Positions 16,243 through 25,742 are shown, counted from the first letter of the stretch. The stretch is 64,000 nucleotides of DNA from Desulfoluna butyratoxydans (GCF_900699765.1 NZ_CAADHO010000011.1:8623-72622), one strand, 5' to 3'. The notes: generated from the sequence alone by a model not told the origin. Translations and numbers: made by a program.

Positions 16243-18027
16243 TCAGGGGCGCAAGCCGTATCGGGACGCCTTGCGCACCACGGTGGATTGGTTGATTCCC
16301 AGGGCTTCGGCCGCTTTTCGGGTGGTGCCGTGGGTTTTCAGGGCCTCCGTGATGGCCCGGGCCTCCACCTCTTCGAGGAGCTCCTTCAGCGGTTTTCCCG
16401 TCAATGAGGGAAGCCCTCCGTTTCCGTCCGGGTTTCGGATGGAGTCCGGGATATCCGCTGCACCGATCAGCTCTCCCGGAGTGATCACCACCAGGCGCTC
16501 GATGACGTTCTCCAGCTCCCGGACGTTGCCGGGCCACGGGTGGGCCGTGAGGATGTCCACGGCTTCCCGGTCGATCTGCTTGGCAAACTCAAAGCGTTTG
16601 TTGTACTTGGCCAGGAAGTGCTGGATCATGGGCACAATGGCTTCGGCGCGTTCCCGTAAAGGGGGGATGTGGATGGGGACCACGTTGAGCCGGAAGAAGA
16701 GGTCCTTGCGGAAGGTTTTTTCCTGAACCATCTTTTCCAGGTCGCGGTTGGTGGCGGCGATGATGCGCACGTTGACCGTGATGGGGCGGGTGTCCCCGAT
16801 GCGGGTGACCTCCTTTTCCTGAATGACGCGCAGGAGCTTGCTCTGCAAGGGCAGGGACATCTCCCCCACCTCGTCCATAAAGATGGAGCCGTTGTCGGCG
16901 GCCTCAAAAAGGCCTGCCTTGCCCTTTTTGGAGGCCCCGGTAAAGGAGCCGGGGGTGTAGCCGAAGAGTTCGGCTTCCAGGAGAGCTTCGGGGATGGAGG
17001 CGCAGTTGATTTTGATAAAGGGCTTTCCCTTGCGCTTGCCGTTTTCGTGGACCATTTCAGCCACCATCTCTTTGCCCACCCCGGATTCGCCCTGGATGAG
17101 CACCGTGGAGTCCACCTGGGCAATGCGCATGGCAAGGGCTTTAATCTCCAGCATCTTTTTGGAGCGGATCACATACTGGCCGTCTCCCTGCTCCTGGCGC
17201 AGGCTGTTGATCTCCACCTCGTAATGGGAGCGCAGGGTCTGCATGGAACAGAGTTCATGCTGGAGGCGGTTGAGCTGGGTGACGTCCCGGACGTTGGTCA
17301 CCACCCGCGTGATCTGCCCTTCTTTGTCCAGCACCGGGGTACCGGTGACCATGATGGTCTTGCCGTTTTTGACCTCCTGGAACACCGACTCGGGCTGCCT
17401 GCTCTTCAGGACCTTTAAGGTGACAGACTCGCTGTAGTACCCTTTGCTGACGAGCTCTGTCATGGATTTGCCCATGATCTCGGAACGCTTGATGCCGGTG
17501 AGGCGCTCGTAGGCGCGGTTGAGCCGGGTTACCGTGCCGTTTCCGTCGGTGACGAAGATGCCGTCGAAGGAGGACTCGATGATGGCCTGGAGTTCTTCGT
17601 TGGTATCGCTGGAGTGCTTCAGCTCATTGCCCAGGGCTTCGATGCCCGTGATATCCTGAAGAAGGGCCATGGCCCCCACCACGTTGCCGTCGTTGATGAT
17701 GGGGGTGCGGTTGGCAAGATAGAGCTTTCCGGCGATGCGGATTTTTTTGGCGGCCTCGGTCTTTCCGGTGTTCACAATGTGGGTGAGCCGGGTTTCCGGG
17801 ATGATGGAGGCAATGGGCGTGCCGATAACCTCGTCCCGGGACCGTCCCACCACTTTGGTGAAGGTCTGGTTGCACAGCACGACACGGCTGCGGCTGTCCA
17901 CTCCCACCACGGGGTTGTGGATGGAGTCCATGAGCACGATGATCTGTGCCGAGATATTCTGCATGAGGTTCTGGAAAAATGATGCGCCAGCATCGCCTCG
18001 GGCCACGGGGTTGGTCTGCTTGGTCAT
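16243..18027 (-). CDS. Sigma-54-dependent activator with two PAS domains
   Basis: 594 residues. Two PAS sensor domains (about 30-140 and 150-265) are followed by a sigma-54 interaction AAA+ domain (about 285-510) and a Fis-type helix-turn-helix at the end (RKAAEALGINQSTVVRKASR). Walker A is GESGVGKE, the sigma-54 contact loop is GSFTGA (GAFTGA variant), Walker B is GSIFMDEVGEM, and the R-finger region FRLNVVPIHIPPLRER is present. There is no receiver domain, so it probably senses a ligand or redox state through PAS rather than phosphorylation. GAGAGG precedes the ATG at 18027. Palindromes GATGC-N6-GCATC beside this gene and before abfD are its predicted sites. Confidence 0.9.
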   Translation of the reverse strand: MTKQTNPVARGDAGASFFQNLMQNISAQIIVLMDSIHNPVVGVDSRSRVVLCNQTFTKVVGRSRDEVIGTPIASIIPETRLTHIVNTGKTEAAKKIRIAGKLYLANRTPIINDGNVVGAMALLQDITGIEALGNELKHSSDTNEELQAIIESSFDGIFVTDGNGTVTRLNRAYERLTGIKRSEIMGKSMTELVSKGYYSESVTLKVLKSRQPESVFQEVKNGKTIMVTGTPVLDKEGQITRVVTNVRDVTQLNRLQHELCSMQTLRSHYEVEINSLRQEQGDGQYVIRSKKMLEIKALAMRIAQVDSTVLIQGESGVGKEMVAEMVHENGKRKGKPFIKINCASIPEALLEAELFGYTPGSFTGASKKGKAGLFEAADNGSIFMDEVGEMSLPLQSKLLRVIQEKEVTRIGDTRPITVNVRIIAATNRDLEKMVQEKTFRKDLFFRLNVVPIHIPPLRERAEAIVPMIQHFLAKYNKRFEFAKQIDREAVDILTAHPWPGNVRELENVIERLVVITPGELIGAADIPDSIRNPDGNGGLPSLTGKPLKELLEEVEARAITEALKTHGTTRKAAEALGINQSTVVRKASRYGLRP

Positions 18028-18442
18028 ACAACCTCTCTCCACCTGCAACAAACCGGGCTCTCGTCCAAAACGGGGTGTCGGGGCCGCATCATCCTTGATG
18101 GGCTGGCCGTCATCGCACCAGATTCGAAAAAGATCCGGGCTTGATTCACCTGGATCATCTGTTCACGCGGCAGGACATCGTCGTCCTGTCGGCAAAATTG
18201 GAAATCCATGGGATGCCATGGGTGTGCCTGGAAAACAGTATGTGTTGTAACAGGCAAAAGATGACGGGATCAATCCTTTTCTGACAGCGGGAAAACAAGG
18301 AATGAGTTGCCTTGTTTCGGGTTCCATTTTCGGTTGCTTTCAGCTATCACTGGAATCCGGCCGATGGTCTGGTTGAGAAAAAATACGTGTCCTTCAGGCC
18401 TCCGGGGCCATGGACCCAAGATACTTTGCACAGGAAATAATC
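18028..18442. other. Intergenic, nothing assigned
   Basis: 415 bases between divergent genes. I see no RNA gene, no convincing promoter pair and no repeat matching the other families here. Confidence 0.5.
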
Positions 18443-18883
18443 ATGCCTCGAATCAAGCTTGCGCTGAAAGAAGAGTACCCGTTTACCTGCGATATCCAGG
18501 TGCGGGTGGGGGACCTGAACTACGGCGGTCATGTGGGAAATTCAGAAATGGTGGGGATTCTCCACGACGCCCGTGTGGCCCTGTTTCGGGCCATGGGTGT
18601 CCACGAAGGGGACCTGGGGGACGGCAAGACCGGCATTGTCATGGACGATCTGGTGGTGAACTTCAGGGCCGAGGCCTTTCTGGGGGACAACCTCACCGTG
18701 GGGTGCGCCTTCGGTGAGGTGGGGGAGGCGGGGTTTCGGATCCACTATCATGTGACATGCAGCGGCAAAACCGTTGCCGTTGCGGAGACAGGGCTCGTTG
18801 CCTTCAACTACGCGGCGCGTCGCATTGCGTTTCTGCCCGCGGCGTTCAAGGCGAAGGCCCTTGATTTTGGGCGTGGCAACTAA
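18443..18883 (+). CDS. Hotdog-fold acyl-CoA thioesterase (4HBT family)
   Basis: 146 residues, normal length for the 4-hydroxybenzoyl-CoA thioesterase / YbgC-like family that hydrolyses acyl-CoA thioesters in the cytosol. The signature region VRVGDLNYGGHVGNSEMVGILHDAR (residues about 18-42) includes the conserved D-x-N-x-x-G-H-V stretch, with aspartate at the catalytic position. The ATG at 18443 begins the conserved part; AGGAA lies upstream but is weak. It is convergent with the cyclase gene, with 16 bases between stops. The acyl substrate is unknown. Confidence 0.82.
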   Translation: MPRIKLALKEEYPFTCDIQVRVGDLNYGGHVGNSEMVGILHDARVALFRAMGVHEGDLGDGKTGIVMDDLVVNFRAEAFLGDNLTVGCAFGEVGEAGFRIHYHVTCSGKTVAVAETGLVAFNYAARRIAFLPAAFKAKALDFGRGN

Positions 18884-18899
18884 CCCTGTCTCTGCGAGG

Positions 18900-20165
18900 T
18901 TATTGGTCTGCGTGGGCGCCTTGGCCCGACAGATCGGTTTGCGCGGTTTTGTTCCAGGGGGTAACCACAAAGAGGCGGCGATCCCCGGAGAACTCCTTTC
19001 GGCAGTGCCCCCGAAGCACGCCGATTCCCTTTTCAAAGGCTTTGAAATCAAGGTGAGAGATGGCTTTCAACGCACCGAGGCCGTCGGGGACCATGAGGGG
19101 CTCTGATGTGTTTTGAAGGGAGCGGGCGATCATGGCCGTCACCTCCAGGGAACCCTTTTCGGACCGGGTTTCCAGGAACCGGTTCCAGACCGGCAGGCCA
19201 CTGGTGACAAGCCCGTTGACGAGCCGGGAAAAGTCCGCCTCGGACAGGGAGCCCGTGTGGCGTGCGTAACTTGCGTTGAGGGCAATCCCCACGGACAGGG
19301 CGTGCCCGTGGGGGAGTTTGTACCCCGAACGGGTCTCCAGCCAGTGGGCGACACGGCATCCCAGGCTCGATCCATCGTCTAAGGTGGGTTCGCTGGATGC
19401 ACGGGCCCGGTCCAGGTGGAGGGTGGCGGTTTTATGGACCACTTTTTCCACGGTCTCCACGTCGTTTTGACGCAGTTTTCTCGCCTTCTTTACCAGAAAA
19501 GTGAAAAATTCCGTATCGGTGGACAGGGCCATCTTGAACGCCTCGGCCATGCCGCTGATGTGGTGCTCGAAGGGGAGGGTCCTGAGAAGGGAAAAATCGA
19601 TGAACACGGCGTAGGGAGGGGCGGTGATACCTGAAAAATTTTTGATCCCTCGGGTGTTCATGTAGCGCATGGTCCCGATTCCGGCCGCACACTGAGAGAG
19701 GGTGGAGGTGGGGACGTTGATGGTTTTGATACCGCCCCTGCACTGGGCCAGGGCCGTACCGGCCGCGTCCAGAAACGCTCCGCCCCCCACCACGAACACC
19801 AGGCTTTCCTGGGTGAGGCCGTGGGCGTGGGCGATGGTGGCGGTCTCCTCCACCATACGCTGGCTGTTTTTGACGGACTCCCCGCCGCACATGATAAAAG
19901 GCGCGTGGCAGAGTTCAAAGAAGGGATGCTCTTTTTGAAAGTGGCGGATGATCTGCTTAACCAGATTCCGGTTGCGGGCCACCACACCCGAGTCCACGAG
20001 AATGGCGCATCGAAGGGGAGCATCGTGCCCCATCTTGGTCAGGGTCTGGCGAATGGTCTGGTTGGTGCCGGTAAACAGATTGTTCGTAAAGCAGACGGGA
20101 TAGCTGTGGTGGGTGTGAAATTCCTGGGTATAGGTGGGAAAAACCTGAAAACGAGTGCGATTCAT
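18900..20165 (-). CDS. Sugar-phosphate cyclase, 3-dehydroquinate synthase-like (EboD/EEVS type)
   Basis: 421 residues, longer than a housekeeping AroB. The NAD-binding motif is VFVVGGGAFLDAAGTALAQ near residues 122-140, followed by NVPTSTLSQCAAGIGTMRYM and KNFSGITAPPYAVFIDFSLL, a pattern closer to EboD and valiolone-synthase relatives than to AroB. The zinc-ligand region GHALSVGIALNASYARH lies near residues 299-315. These enzymes cyclise a phosphorylated keto-sugar. GGGGAGG lies 6 bases before the ATG at 20165. No shikimate, Ebo or cyclitol gene adjoins it, so the product is unknown. Confidence 0.78.
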   Translation of the reverse strand: MNRTRFQVFPTYTQEFHTHHSYPVCFTNNLFTGTNQTIRQTLTKMGHDAPLRCAILVDSGVVARNRNLVKQIIRHFQKEHPFFELCHAPFIMCGGESVKNSQRMVEETATIAHAHGLTQESLVFVVGGGAFLDAAGTALAQCRGGIKTINVPTSTLSQCAAGIGTMRYMNTRGIKNFSGITAPPYAVFIDFSLLRTLPFEHHISGMAEAFKMALSTDTEFFTFLVKKARKLRQNDVETVEKVVHKTATLHLDRARASSEPTLDDGSSLGCRVAHWLETRSGYKLPHGHALSVGIALNASYARHTGSLSEADFSRLVNGLVTSGLPVWNRFLETRSEKGSLEVTAMIARSLQNTSEPLMVPDGLGALKAISHLDFKAFEKGIGVLRGHCRKEFSGDRRLFVVTPWNKTAQTDLSGQGAHADQ

Positions 20166-20644
20166 CAAAACCTCCCCTGAAAGGGTTGTCGTGACTGAGT
20201 GACGGGATCCAAAATCCGTGGTTGGAAATAACGATGAGAATCAGGAATAACAGTGCTGTCCAAGGTTCATCAACGGCGTGGGTAGCCGATATGACAGCAA
20301 AAAATTAACAAAACCATAGCATATTCATTTTATGATGACAATTTGAGAATGTCGCCCTTTCAAGGGGCATTGACAGCATGGAATCGCGACGGATTCTCTC
20401 CGGGCGATATCGCGCACGCCGGTTTCGCAACCCCTTGTCGTCACACGGTAATATGCGGAATATCCATTGACACCCCACATCGGTTTTTCCATAATATAAA
20501 GAAAAAGCCGCGGCTGTTTCGCCGGATGCCCTCCATCCCCTTCGTTTTTTCCTTCCTTCTTCCCAACGTTTTTTTCAGCCTTTTTTCTTTAACGCTTCGG
20601 TGATTTGATAAACCCTCTGCCCAACCCATCAGCGAGGACCCGCC
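20166..20644. other. Intergenic before the D-lactate-type dehydrogenase, nothing assigned
   Basis: 479 bases between divergent genes, AT-richer than its surroundings (about 20260-20340 and 20480-20600). I find no confident promoter, operator or RNA gene. Confidence 0.45.
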
Positions 20645-23473
20645 ATGCTGACCAAAGAGTATAAAGCCTTTTTACGCGCCATGAAGCAGGTGATCCCTTC
20701 GGAACGGATGACCACAGACCCCCTTTACACCCTGGCCTACGGCACAGATGCCAGTTTTTACCGCATGGTGCCGAAGATCGTCATCACCGTGGAGGAGGAA
20801 CGGGAGGTGGTGTGGCTCCTTCGGGAAGCCGGGGCGCGAAACCTGCCGGTGACCTTTCGCGCGGCCGGAACCAGCCTTTCGGGCCAGGCCGTCACCGACT
20901 CCATCCTCGTCAGGCTGGGGCACACCTGGCAGGGGTGCGCGATTTTTGACAACGCAGACAAAATAAGGCTCCAGCCCGGGGTCATCGGAAGCTGGGCCAA
21001 CAGCCGGCTGGGGCAGTTCGGCCGGAAGATCGGCCCGGACCCCGCCTCCATCGACACCGCCCAGATCGGGGGGATCGTCGCCAACAACGCCAGCGGCATG
21101 TGTTGCGGGGTCTCGGAGAACAGCTACAAAACCATCGCGGATATCCGGGCGGTGTTTTACGACGGCACGGTCCTCGATACCGAAGACGATGCCAGCCGAA
21201 GCCGTTTTGCAGACGAGCACCCGAACATGCTCAAAGGGATCTGTGACCTGCGTGATGCCGTCAAGGCCAACCCCGAGCTTGCCGACAGGATCCGCCGGAA
21301 GTTCAAGATCAAGAACACCACAGGCTACAGCCTCAACGCCCTCGTTGATTTTGACGACCCCTTTGACATCATCAAGCACCTGCTGGTGGGGTCGGAAGGG
21401 ACCCTGGGGTTCATCTCGTCGGTGACCTACCACACCGTGGTGGAGCATCCCCACAAGGCCTCGGCCCTTCTTTTGTTTCCCGACATCGAGACCGCCTGCA
21501 ACGCCACCATGATCTTGAAAAAACAGCCCGTGGCCGCCGTGGAACTCATGGACCGCGCTGCCCTGAAATCCGTGGAAGACAAGGAGGGCATGCCGCCTGT
21601 CATCAAGGGGCTGGCCGACGGCGTCACCGCCCTGCTGGTGGAGACCCGGGCCGAAACCCGGGAAGCCCTTGCCGCCCAGGTGGAAACCGTCACGGCTTCC
21701 CTGGCCGGTCTTACCCAGGTGGTTCCCACGGTGTTTACCCCGGACCCGGAGGAGTTCACGCGTCTCTGGGCCATTCGTAAAGGGCTCTTCCCGGCTGTGG
21801 GGGCGGTGCGGGAAACCGGCACCACGGTGATCATCGAAGACGTGGCCTTCCCCATGGACTCCCTGGCCTCGGCCACCCTGGAACTTCAGGCCCTCTTTAA
21901 AAAATACCGCTACGACGAAGCCATCATCTTCGGCCACGCCCTGGAAGGGAACCTTCACTTCGTGTTCACCCAGGCCTTTGAAGAACAGGACGAAATCAAC
22001 CGCTACCGGGATTTCATGGACGAGGTGGCCGGCATGGTGGTGACCACCTACGATGGCTCCCTCAAGGCCGAGCACGGTACCGGCCGCAACATGGCCCCTT
22101 ACGTGGAGATGGAGTGGGGCAGGGAAGCATACGCCCTCATGAAGGAGATCAAGGCCCTGTTCGATCCCCGGGGGATCCTCAACCCCGGGGTGATCTTAAA
22201 CGACGACCCCCAGGCCCATATCACCCACCTCAAGCCCATGCCCGCTGCCGACGAGATCGTGGACAAGTGCATCGAGTGCGGGTTCTGTGAGCCTGTCTGC
22301 CCCTCCAGAAACCTGACCTTTACCCCCAGGCATCGCATCACCGCCTGGAGGGAGGCAAAGCGCCTTGAAAACGGTTCCGGTGCCCGGAAGTGGAAGAGGG
22401 GATACCAGTACCCTGGCCTTGAGACCTGTGCGGCAGATGGCCTGTGCGCCCAGCGGTGCCCGGTGGGGATCAACACCGGTACCTTCACCAAAAAACAGCG
22501 GGCCGAGGCCACCGGGAAAATGGGCAACCGCACCGCCTCTTTTCTGGCCGACCACTACAACGGAACCACCCGCACGGTGCGGGCAGGGCTCAAAGGGGCG
22601 CACATGGTGCATAAGCTTGCCGGGGACGGCATCATGGAAGCCGTGGCCATGCATGCCCGGCGCCTCTCCCTCAAGACGCTTCCCATGTGGAACCGTGCCC
22701 TTCCCGACGCAGCAGGGAAAATGAGAAAGCTCAAAGGAAAATCATCGAATCCCCTGAAGGTTGTCTACTTTCCTTCATGCATCAGTCGAAGCTTTGGCGC
22801 CTCGCTTCAGATGGAAGATAAGCGTCCCCTGGGGGACGTGACCCTCTCCGTCCTTGAAAAGGCGGGCTACGACGTGATCATCCCCGAGGGACTCAACACT
22901 CTCTGCTGCGGCCTTCCTTTTGCCAGCAAGGGGTATACCCGCCAGGCCGATAAAAAGGCCGCTGAGCTTGAAAAGGCCCTGATGGCGGCGAGCCGGGACG
23001 GTGAATACCCCATCCTTGCAGACACCAGCCCCTGCCTTTACCACATGAAAGAGACCCTTTCCGAATCCCTTGCCCTGTATGAGCCCGTGGGGTTCATCCT
23101 GGAGTTCCTGAAAAAGCGCCTCATCTTCAACCAAAGCGACGACAAGATCGCCGTCCACGCCACCTGCACCACCCTCAAGCTGGGCCTGGAGGGAAAGCTC
23201 AAAGAGCTGGCCGAGCTTTGTGCAGCCCGGGTGGTGGTGCCGGAAGACATCAACTGCTGCGGTTTTGCAGGAGACCGGGGATTCAACGTGCCCGAGCTGA
23301 ACGAAGCGGCCCTGGACGGCCTGAAGGATCAGGTGGCAGGATGCCGGGAAGGATTTTCCACCAGCCGTACCTGCGAGATCGGCCTCTCCCTCCACGGCGG
23401 CATCACCTATTCGTCCATTCTCTACCTGGTGGACCGGTGCACGGAGCGTATCGTGAGGACCGGGGAGATGTAG
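20645..23473 (+). CDS. FAD-linked oxidase fused to Fe-S/CCG domains (D-lactate dehydrogenase-like)
   Basis: 942-residue fusion. Residues about 35-270 form an FAD-binding PCMH domain (TFRAAGTSLSGQAVTDSILV; GIVANNASGMCCGV) and about 270-520 the FAD-oxidase C-terminal domain with HALEGNLHF and KAEHGTGRNMAPYVEMEWG. Two [4Fe-4S] motifs follow (CIECGFCEPVCPSRN; CAADGLCAQRCPVG), then two CCG motifs (CCGLPFASKGYT; CCGFAGDRGFN) that bind a further Fe-S centre. The order GlcD-GlcF matches bacterial D-lactate dehydrogenases and 2-hydroxyacid oxidases that pass electrons to quinone or cytochrome. No lactate permease is adjacent, so D-lactate is the likeliest but not a proven substrate. Confidence 0.88.
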   Translation: MLTKEYKAFLRAMKQVIPSERMTTDPLYTLAYGTDASFYRMVPKIVITVEEEREVVWLLREAGARNLPVTFRAAGTSLSGQAVTDSILVRLGHTWQGCAIFDNADKIRLQPGVIGSWANSRLGQFGRKIGPDPASIDTAQIGGIVANNASGMCCGVSENSYKTIADIRAVFYDGTVLDTEDDASRSRFADEHPNMLKGICDLRDAVKANPELADRIRRKFKIKNTTGYSLNALVDFDDPFDIIKHLLVGSEGTLGFISSVTYHTVVEHPHKASALLLFPDIETACNATMILKKQPVAAVELMDRAALKSVEDKEGMPPVIKGLADGVTALLVETRAETREALAAQVETVTASLAGLTQVVPTVFTPDPEEFTRLWAIRKGLFPAVGAVRETGTTVIIEDVAFPMDSLASATLELQALFKKYRYDEAIIFGHALEGNLHFVFTQAFEEQDEINRYRDFMDEVAGMVVTTYDGSLKAEHGTGRNMAPYVEMEWGREAYALMKEIKALFDPRGILNPGVILNDDPQAHITHLKPMPAADEIVDKCIECGFCEPVCPSRNLTFTPRHRITAWREAKRLENGSGARKWKRGYQYPGLETCAADGLCAQRCPVGINTGTFTKKQRAEATGKMGNRTASFLADHYNGTTRTVRAGLKGAHMVHKLAGDGIMEAVAMHARRLSLKTLPMWNRALPDAAGKMRKLKGKSSNPLKVVYFPSCISRSFGASLQMEDKRPLGDVTLSVLEKAGYDVIIPEGLNTLCCGLPFASKGYTRQADKKAAELEKALMAASRDGEYPILADTSPCLYHMKETLSESLALYEPVGFILEFLKKRLIFNQSDDKIAVHATCTTLKLGLEGKLKELAELCAARVVVPEDINCCGFAGDRGFNVPELNEAALDGLKDQVAGCREGFSTSRTCEIGLSLHGGITYSSILYLVDRCTERIVRTGEM

Positions 23474-23615
23474 GGGAAACAGGATAGAGGGAAATAAGGT
23501 CATAAGGTATGGGGGCAGGGGCGGCGGGGGTGCATGTTTGGGCAGCCCGTGATATGGGTCTCCTGTGTTGCGGGCTGTTTTGCGTCTGAGAATTCCATGG
23601 AAAGGTCTGAGCAGT

Positions 23616-24413
23616 ATGGAGAATGTAAGAACGTACGGGAAGGCACCCTTTGGGGTGGCTGTTGTGCACGGCGGGCCGGGCGGGGCAGGGGAGATGGCAC
23701 CGGTGGCCCGGGAGCTCTCACACCAATGGGGGGTGCTGGAGCCCCTTCAGACGGCCTTGAGCCTTGAAGGCCAGGTGGCAGAGCTTCGCTCGGCGCTTCT
23801 GGAGCATGCCACGTGCCCTGTGGCCCTCATCGGATTTTCCTGGGGGGCGTGGCTGAGTGTGATCCTGGCCGCTCGCTTCCCGGAGCTTGTGAACCAACTG
23901 ATCCTGGTGGGTAGCGGCCCTTTTCTCGAAGCCGATGCCGCAGGCATTGATGCCGAGCGCATGGGGCGCCTGACGCCTGAAGAGCGGGCCGAGGTCAAGG
24001 GGTTGCTGCCGGACCTGAAGCATCCGTCTGCGCGTGTCCGCAACGAGGTGTTTCTCCGGTTCGGCAGGATCTTTTCAAAGGCCGATGCCTTTGACCCCAT
24101 GGAAGGTGATAAGGCGGACATCTTTTGCTCCGCCGACATCTTCAACGCGGTGTGGCCCGAGGCTGCTCAGTGCCGCCGAAACGGCTCCCTGCTGACCGCG
24201 GCCTCTTCCCTGACCTGCCCGGTGACCGCCATCCACGGCGACTACGACCCCCACCCGGCCGACGGGGTGCGTGTCCCCCTTGAAAAGGCCCTTGATGAGT
24301 TTCAGTTTTTTCTCTTGCCGCAGTGCGGCCACGTGCCCTGGAAGGAGACACAGGCCAGGGCTCCCTTCTATGACCTCCTGAAAAAAAGCCTCCGGCGGCC
24401 TTGCCGGAAGTAA
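23616..24413 (+). CDS. Alpha/beta-hydrolase
   Basis: 265 residues. An oxyanion-hole segment AVVHGGPGGAGEM lies near residue 14. The nucleophile elbow is GFSWGAW near residue 71, the acid is probably D in HGDYDPHPADG, and the histidine is in LPQCGHVPWKET. All three catalytic residues are therefore visible. The HGGPG motif is shared with proline iminopeptidase-like hydrolases. The ATG at 23616 starts the conserved region but its ribosome site is weak. It follows the lactate-type dehydrogenase in the same direction after 142 bases; a functional link is not evident. Confidence 0.8.
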   Translation: MENVRTYGKAPFGVAVVHGGPGGAGEMAPVARELSHQWGVLEPLQTALSLEGQVAELRSALLEHATCPVALIGFSWGAWLSVILAARFPELVNQLILVGSGPFLEADAAGIDAERMGRLTPEERAEVKGLLPDLKHPSARVRNEVFLRFGRIFSKADAFDPMEGDKADIFCSADIFNAVWPEAAQCRRNGSLLTAASSLTCPVTAIHGDYDPHPADGVRVPLEKALDEFQFFLLPQCGHVPWKETQARAPFYDLLKKSLRRPCRK

Positions 24414-24459
24414 CGCTTCTAAAGCGTTTTACATACAGACCTTAATTAACAGGTTCCGC

Positions 24460-24580
24460 CTGGGCATGCGTCTCGGAGGCTCTGCCTCCATGTGCTACCC
24501 GCGGTTTGATTTTGCATATGGGCAAGGCGGAGCCTTGCTTTGAACACTCCCAGGCAGAGCCTGGGAGCGAAACACATAAA
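24460..24580. repeat. Cluster of GC-rich hairpins
   Basis: Three short palindromes lie in a row: GGAGGCTCTGCCTCC (about 24475-24489), GGCAAGGCGGAGCCTTGC (about 24521-24538) and CCCAGGCAGAGCCTGGG (about 24549-24565). All share an AGGC-AGAGCCT type core and look like decayed members of one palindromic repeat. Confidence 0.6.
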
Positions 24581-24680
24581 GCAAGTCCTGCGGAGCGGAC
24601 GCTGCAGGGGGATGAGGTCGGTTGCCCTTTGCGCACCTCCGAAGAATTGTGAAGGTCATGAAAACCCATGCAGCAACAAA

Positions 24681-24727
24681 TGCCATTGCGCTTTGCCCTG
24701 AGGAGCGAAGGGCAAAGCGCAATGGCA
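24681..24727. repeat. Perfect 19-bp inverted repeat with a 9-base loop
   Basis: TGCCATTGCGCTTTGCCCT (24681-24699) and its exact reverse complement (24709-24727) surround GAGGAGCGA. It lies between two convergent genes, 63 bases beyond the stop of the minus-strand SDR, and has no T tract. It could be a two-way terminator or stabiliser, or a recent palindromic insertion. Confidence 0.9.
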
Positions 24728-24790
24728 ACCTGCTTTCGAGGTGGCTCACCTCGCCGCCGGAGGCACGCTTTTGTCTGCTTGTGTCTGGTG

Positions 24791-25612
24791 TTAGTTCAGT
24801 TTGAACTTCTTCATCAGAATGGCATCGCGTCGCTGCGTGGGGACCCATTTCTTGAGGAAGGGCATGAGGGTGCTGTGGGTGCCCAGGCGGATGACCGGGG
24901 GGATGGGCTCCCGAAGGAGGATGGCTGTGAGCTTTTCGGCGAATCGGTCCAGGGGCATGGCGCTCTCCTGGGAGATGCGGGTGCGCCGGACGATGGCGTC
25001 CATGGAGGCGGCGTAGTGGTTGAGATTTTTCGTGGTCTCTTTGAGCTGGGCCTCGGCGTTGGCGGAGAAGCGGGAGGCGATGCCCCCGGGTTGCACAATC
25101 ACCACCTTGATGCCAAAGGGGGCGAGCTCCAGGCGCAGGGCGTCACTCGCGGCGTGGAACGCCGCCTTGCTGGCGGCATAGGCACCGGAGAACGGAGTGG
25201 GCAGGATCCCTGAGACGCTTCCGATATTGATGATGTGTCCTGCGCCGCGCTGGATCATGGCGGGGACAACCGCCTGGATGAGGGCTATCTGGCCGAAGAG
25301 ATTGGCTTCGAACTGCCGCCTGACCTCGTCCACGGGCATTTCGGCCAGCGGACCCATGGCTCCGTACCCGGCGTTGTTGATGAGCATGTCCATGTGGCCT
25401 TCCCGGCCCAGGACATGTTCCACGGCTTCGCTGACGGATGACTGGGCTGTGAGGTCCAGGGCCACGGGCTGTGCCCCGAGGGAGACAAGGGGCGTCAGGG
25501 CGTCGCGTTTGCGGGCAGTGGCGTAAACGGTCCATCCGGCCTTGAGAAAATTCTGGGCCAGGGCCTCTCCGATACCGGATGAGCATCCGGTGATGAGTAC
25601 AATCCGTTTCAT
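24791..25612 (-). CDS. Short-chain dehydrogenase/reductase
   Basis: 273 residues, classical SDR. The cofactor motif is TGCSSGIGEA (residues 8-17), NNAG lies near residue 81, the catalytic serine is in INIGSVSGI and the Y-x3-K pair is YAASK near residue 149. An arginine after the second strand (TARKRD) favours NADP(H). The GGGAGG site lies 9 bases before the ATG at 25612. It is divergent from the acyl-CoA dehydrogenase gene and shares a 218-base promoter region with it, so the two may be co-regulated in fatty acyl metabolism. The substrate is unknown. Confidence 0.85.
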   Translation of the reverse strand: MKRIVLITGCSSGIGEALAQNFLKAGWTVYATARKRDALTPLVSLGAQPVALDLTAQSSVSEAVEHVLGREGHMDMLINNAGYGAMGPLAEMPVDEVRRQFEANLFGQIALIQAVVPAMIQRGAGHIINIGSVSGILPTPFSGAYAASKAAFHAASDALRLELAPFGIKVVIVQPGGIASRFSANAEAQLKETTKNLNHYAASMDAIVRRTRISQESAMPLDRFAEKLTAILLREPIPPVIRLGTHSTLMPFLKKWVPTQRRDAILMKKFKLN

Positions 25613-25700
25613 GTCAGTGGGCCTCCCGGAAGGGAAAAAAGAAGATGGGTGAGTGTTTTTCTTCAAATGGTAACAAAGTTTACATATGGAGACAATCATC

Positions 25701-25742
25701 TTGACACGGACGGGGTCTCTTAGCTAAAGCTTACGTTAACGT
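25701..25742 (+). promoter_or_regulatory. Candidate promoter and ACGTTAACGT operator of the acyl-CoA dehydrogenase gene
   Basis: TTGACA (25701-25706) with TAAAGC 18 bases later is a plausible vegetative promoter. A perfect 10-bp palindrome ACGTTAACGT (25733-25742) lies at about the start site, where a TetR-like fatty-acid regulator could block transcription. The regulator is not encoded nearby. Confidence 0.45.

Noticed and set aside
20672..22075. 467-residue open frame opposite the D-lactate-type dehydrogenase
   Set aside because: The composition and lack of motifs mark it as an antisense shadow.
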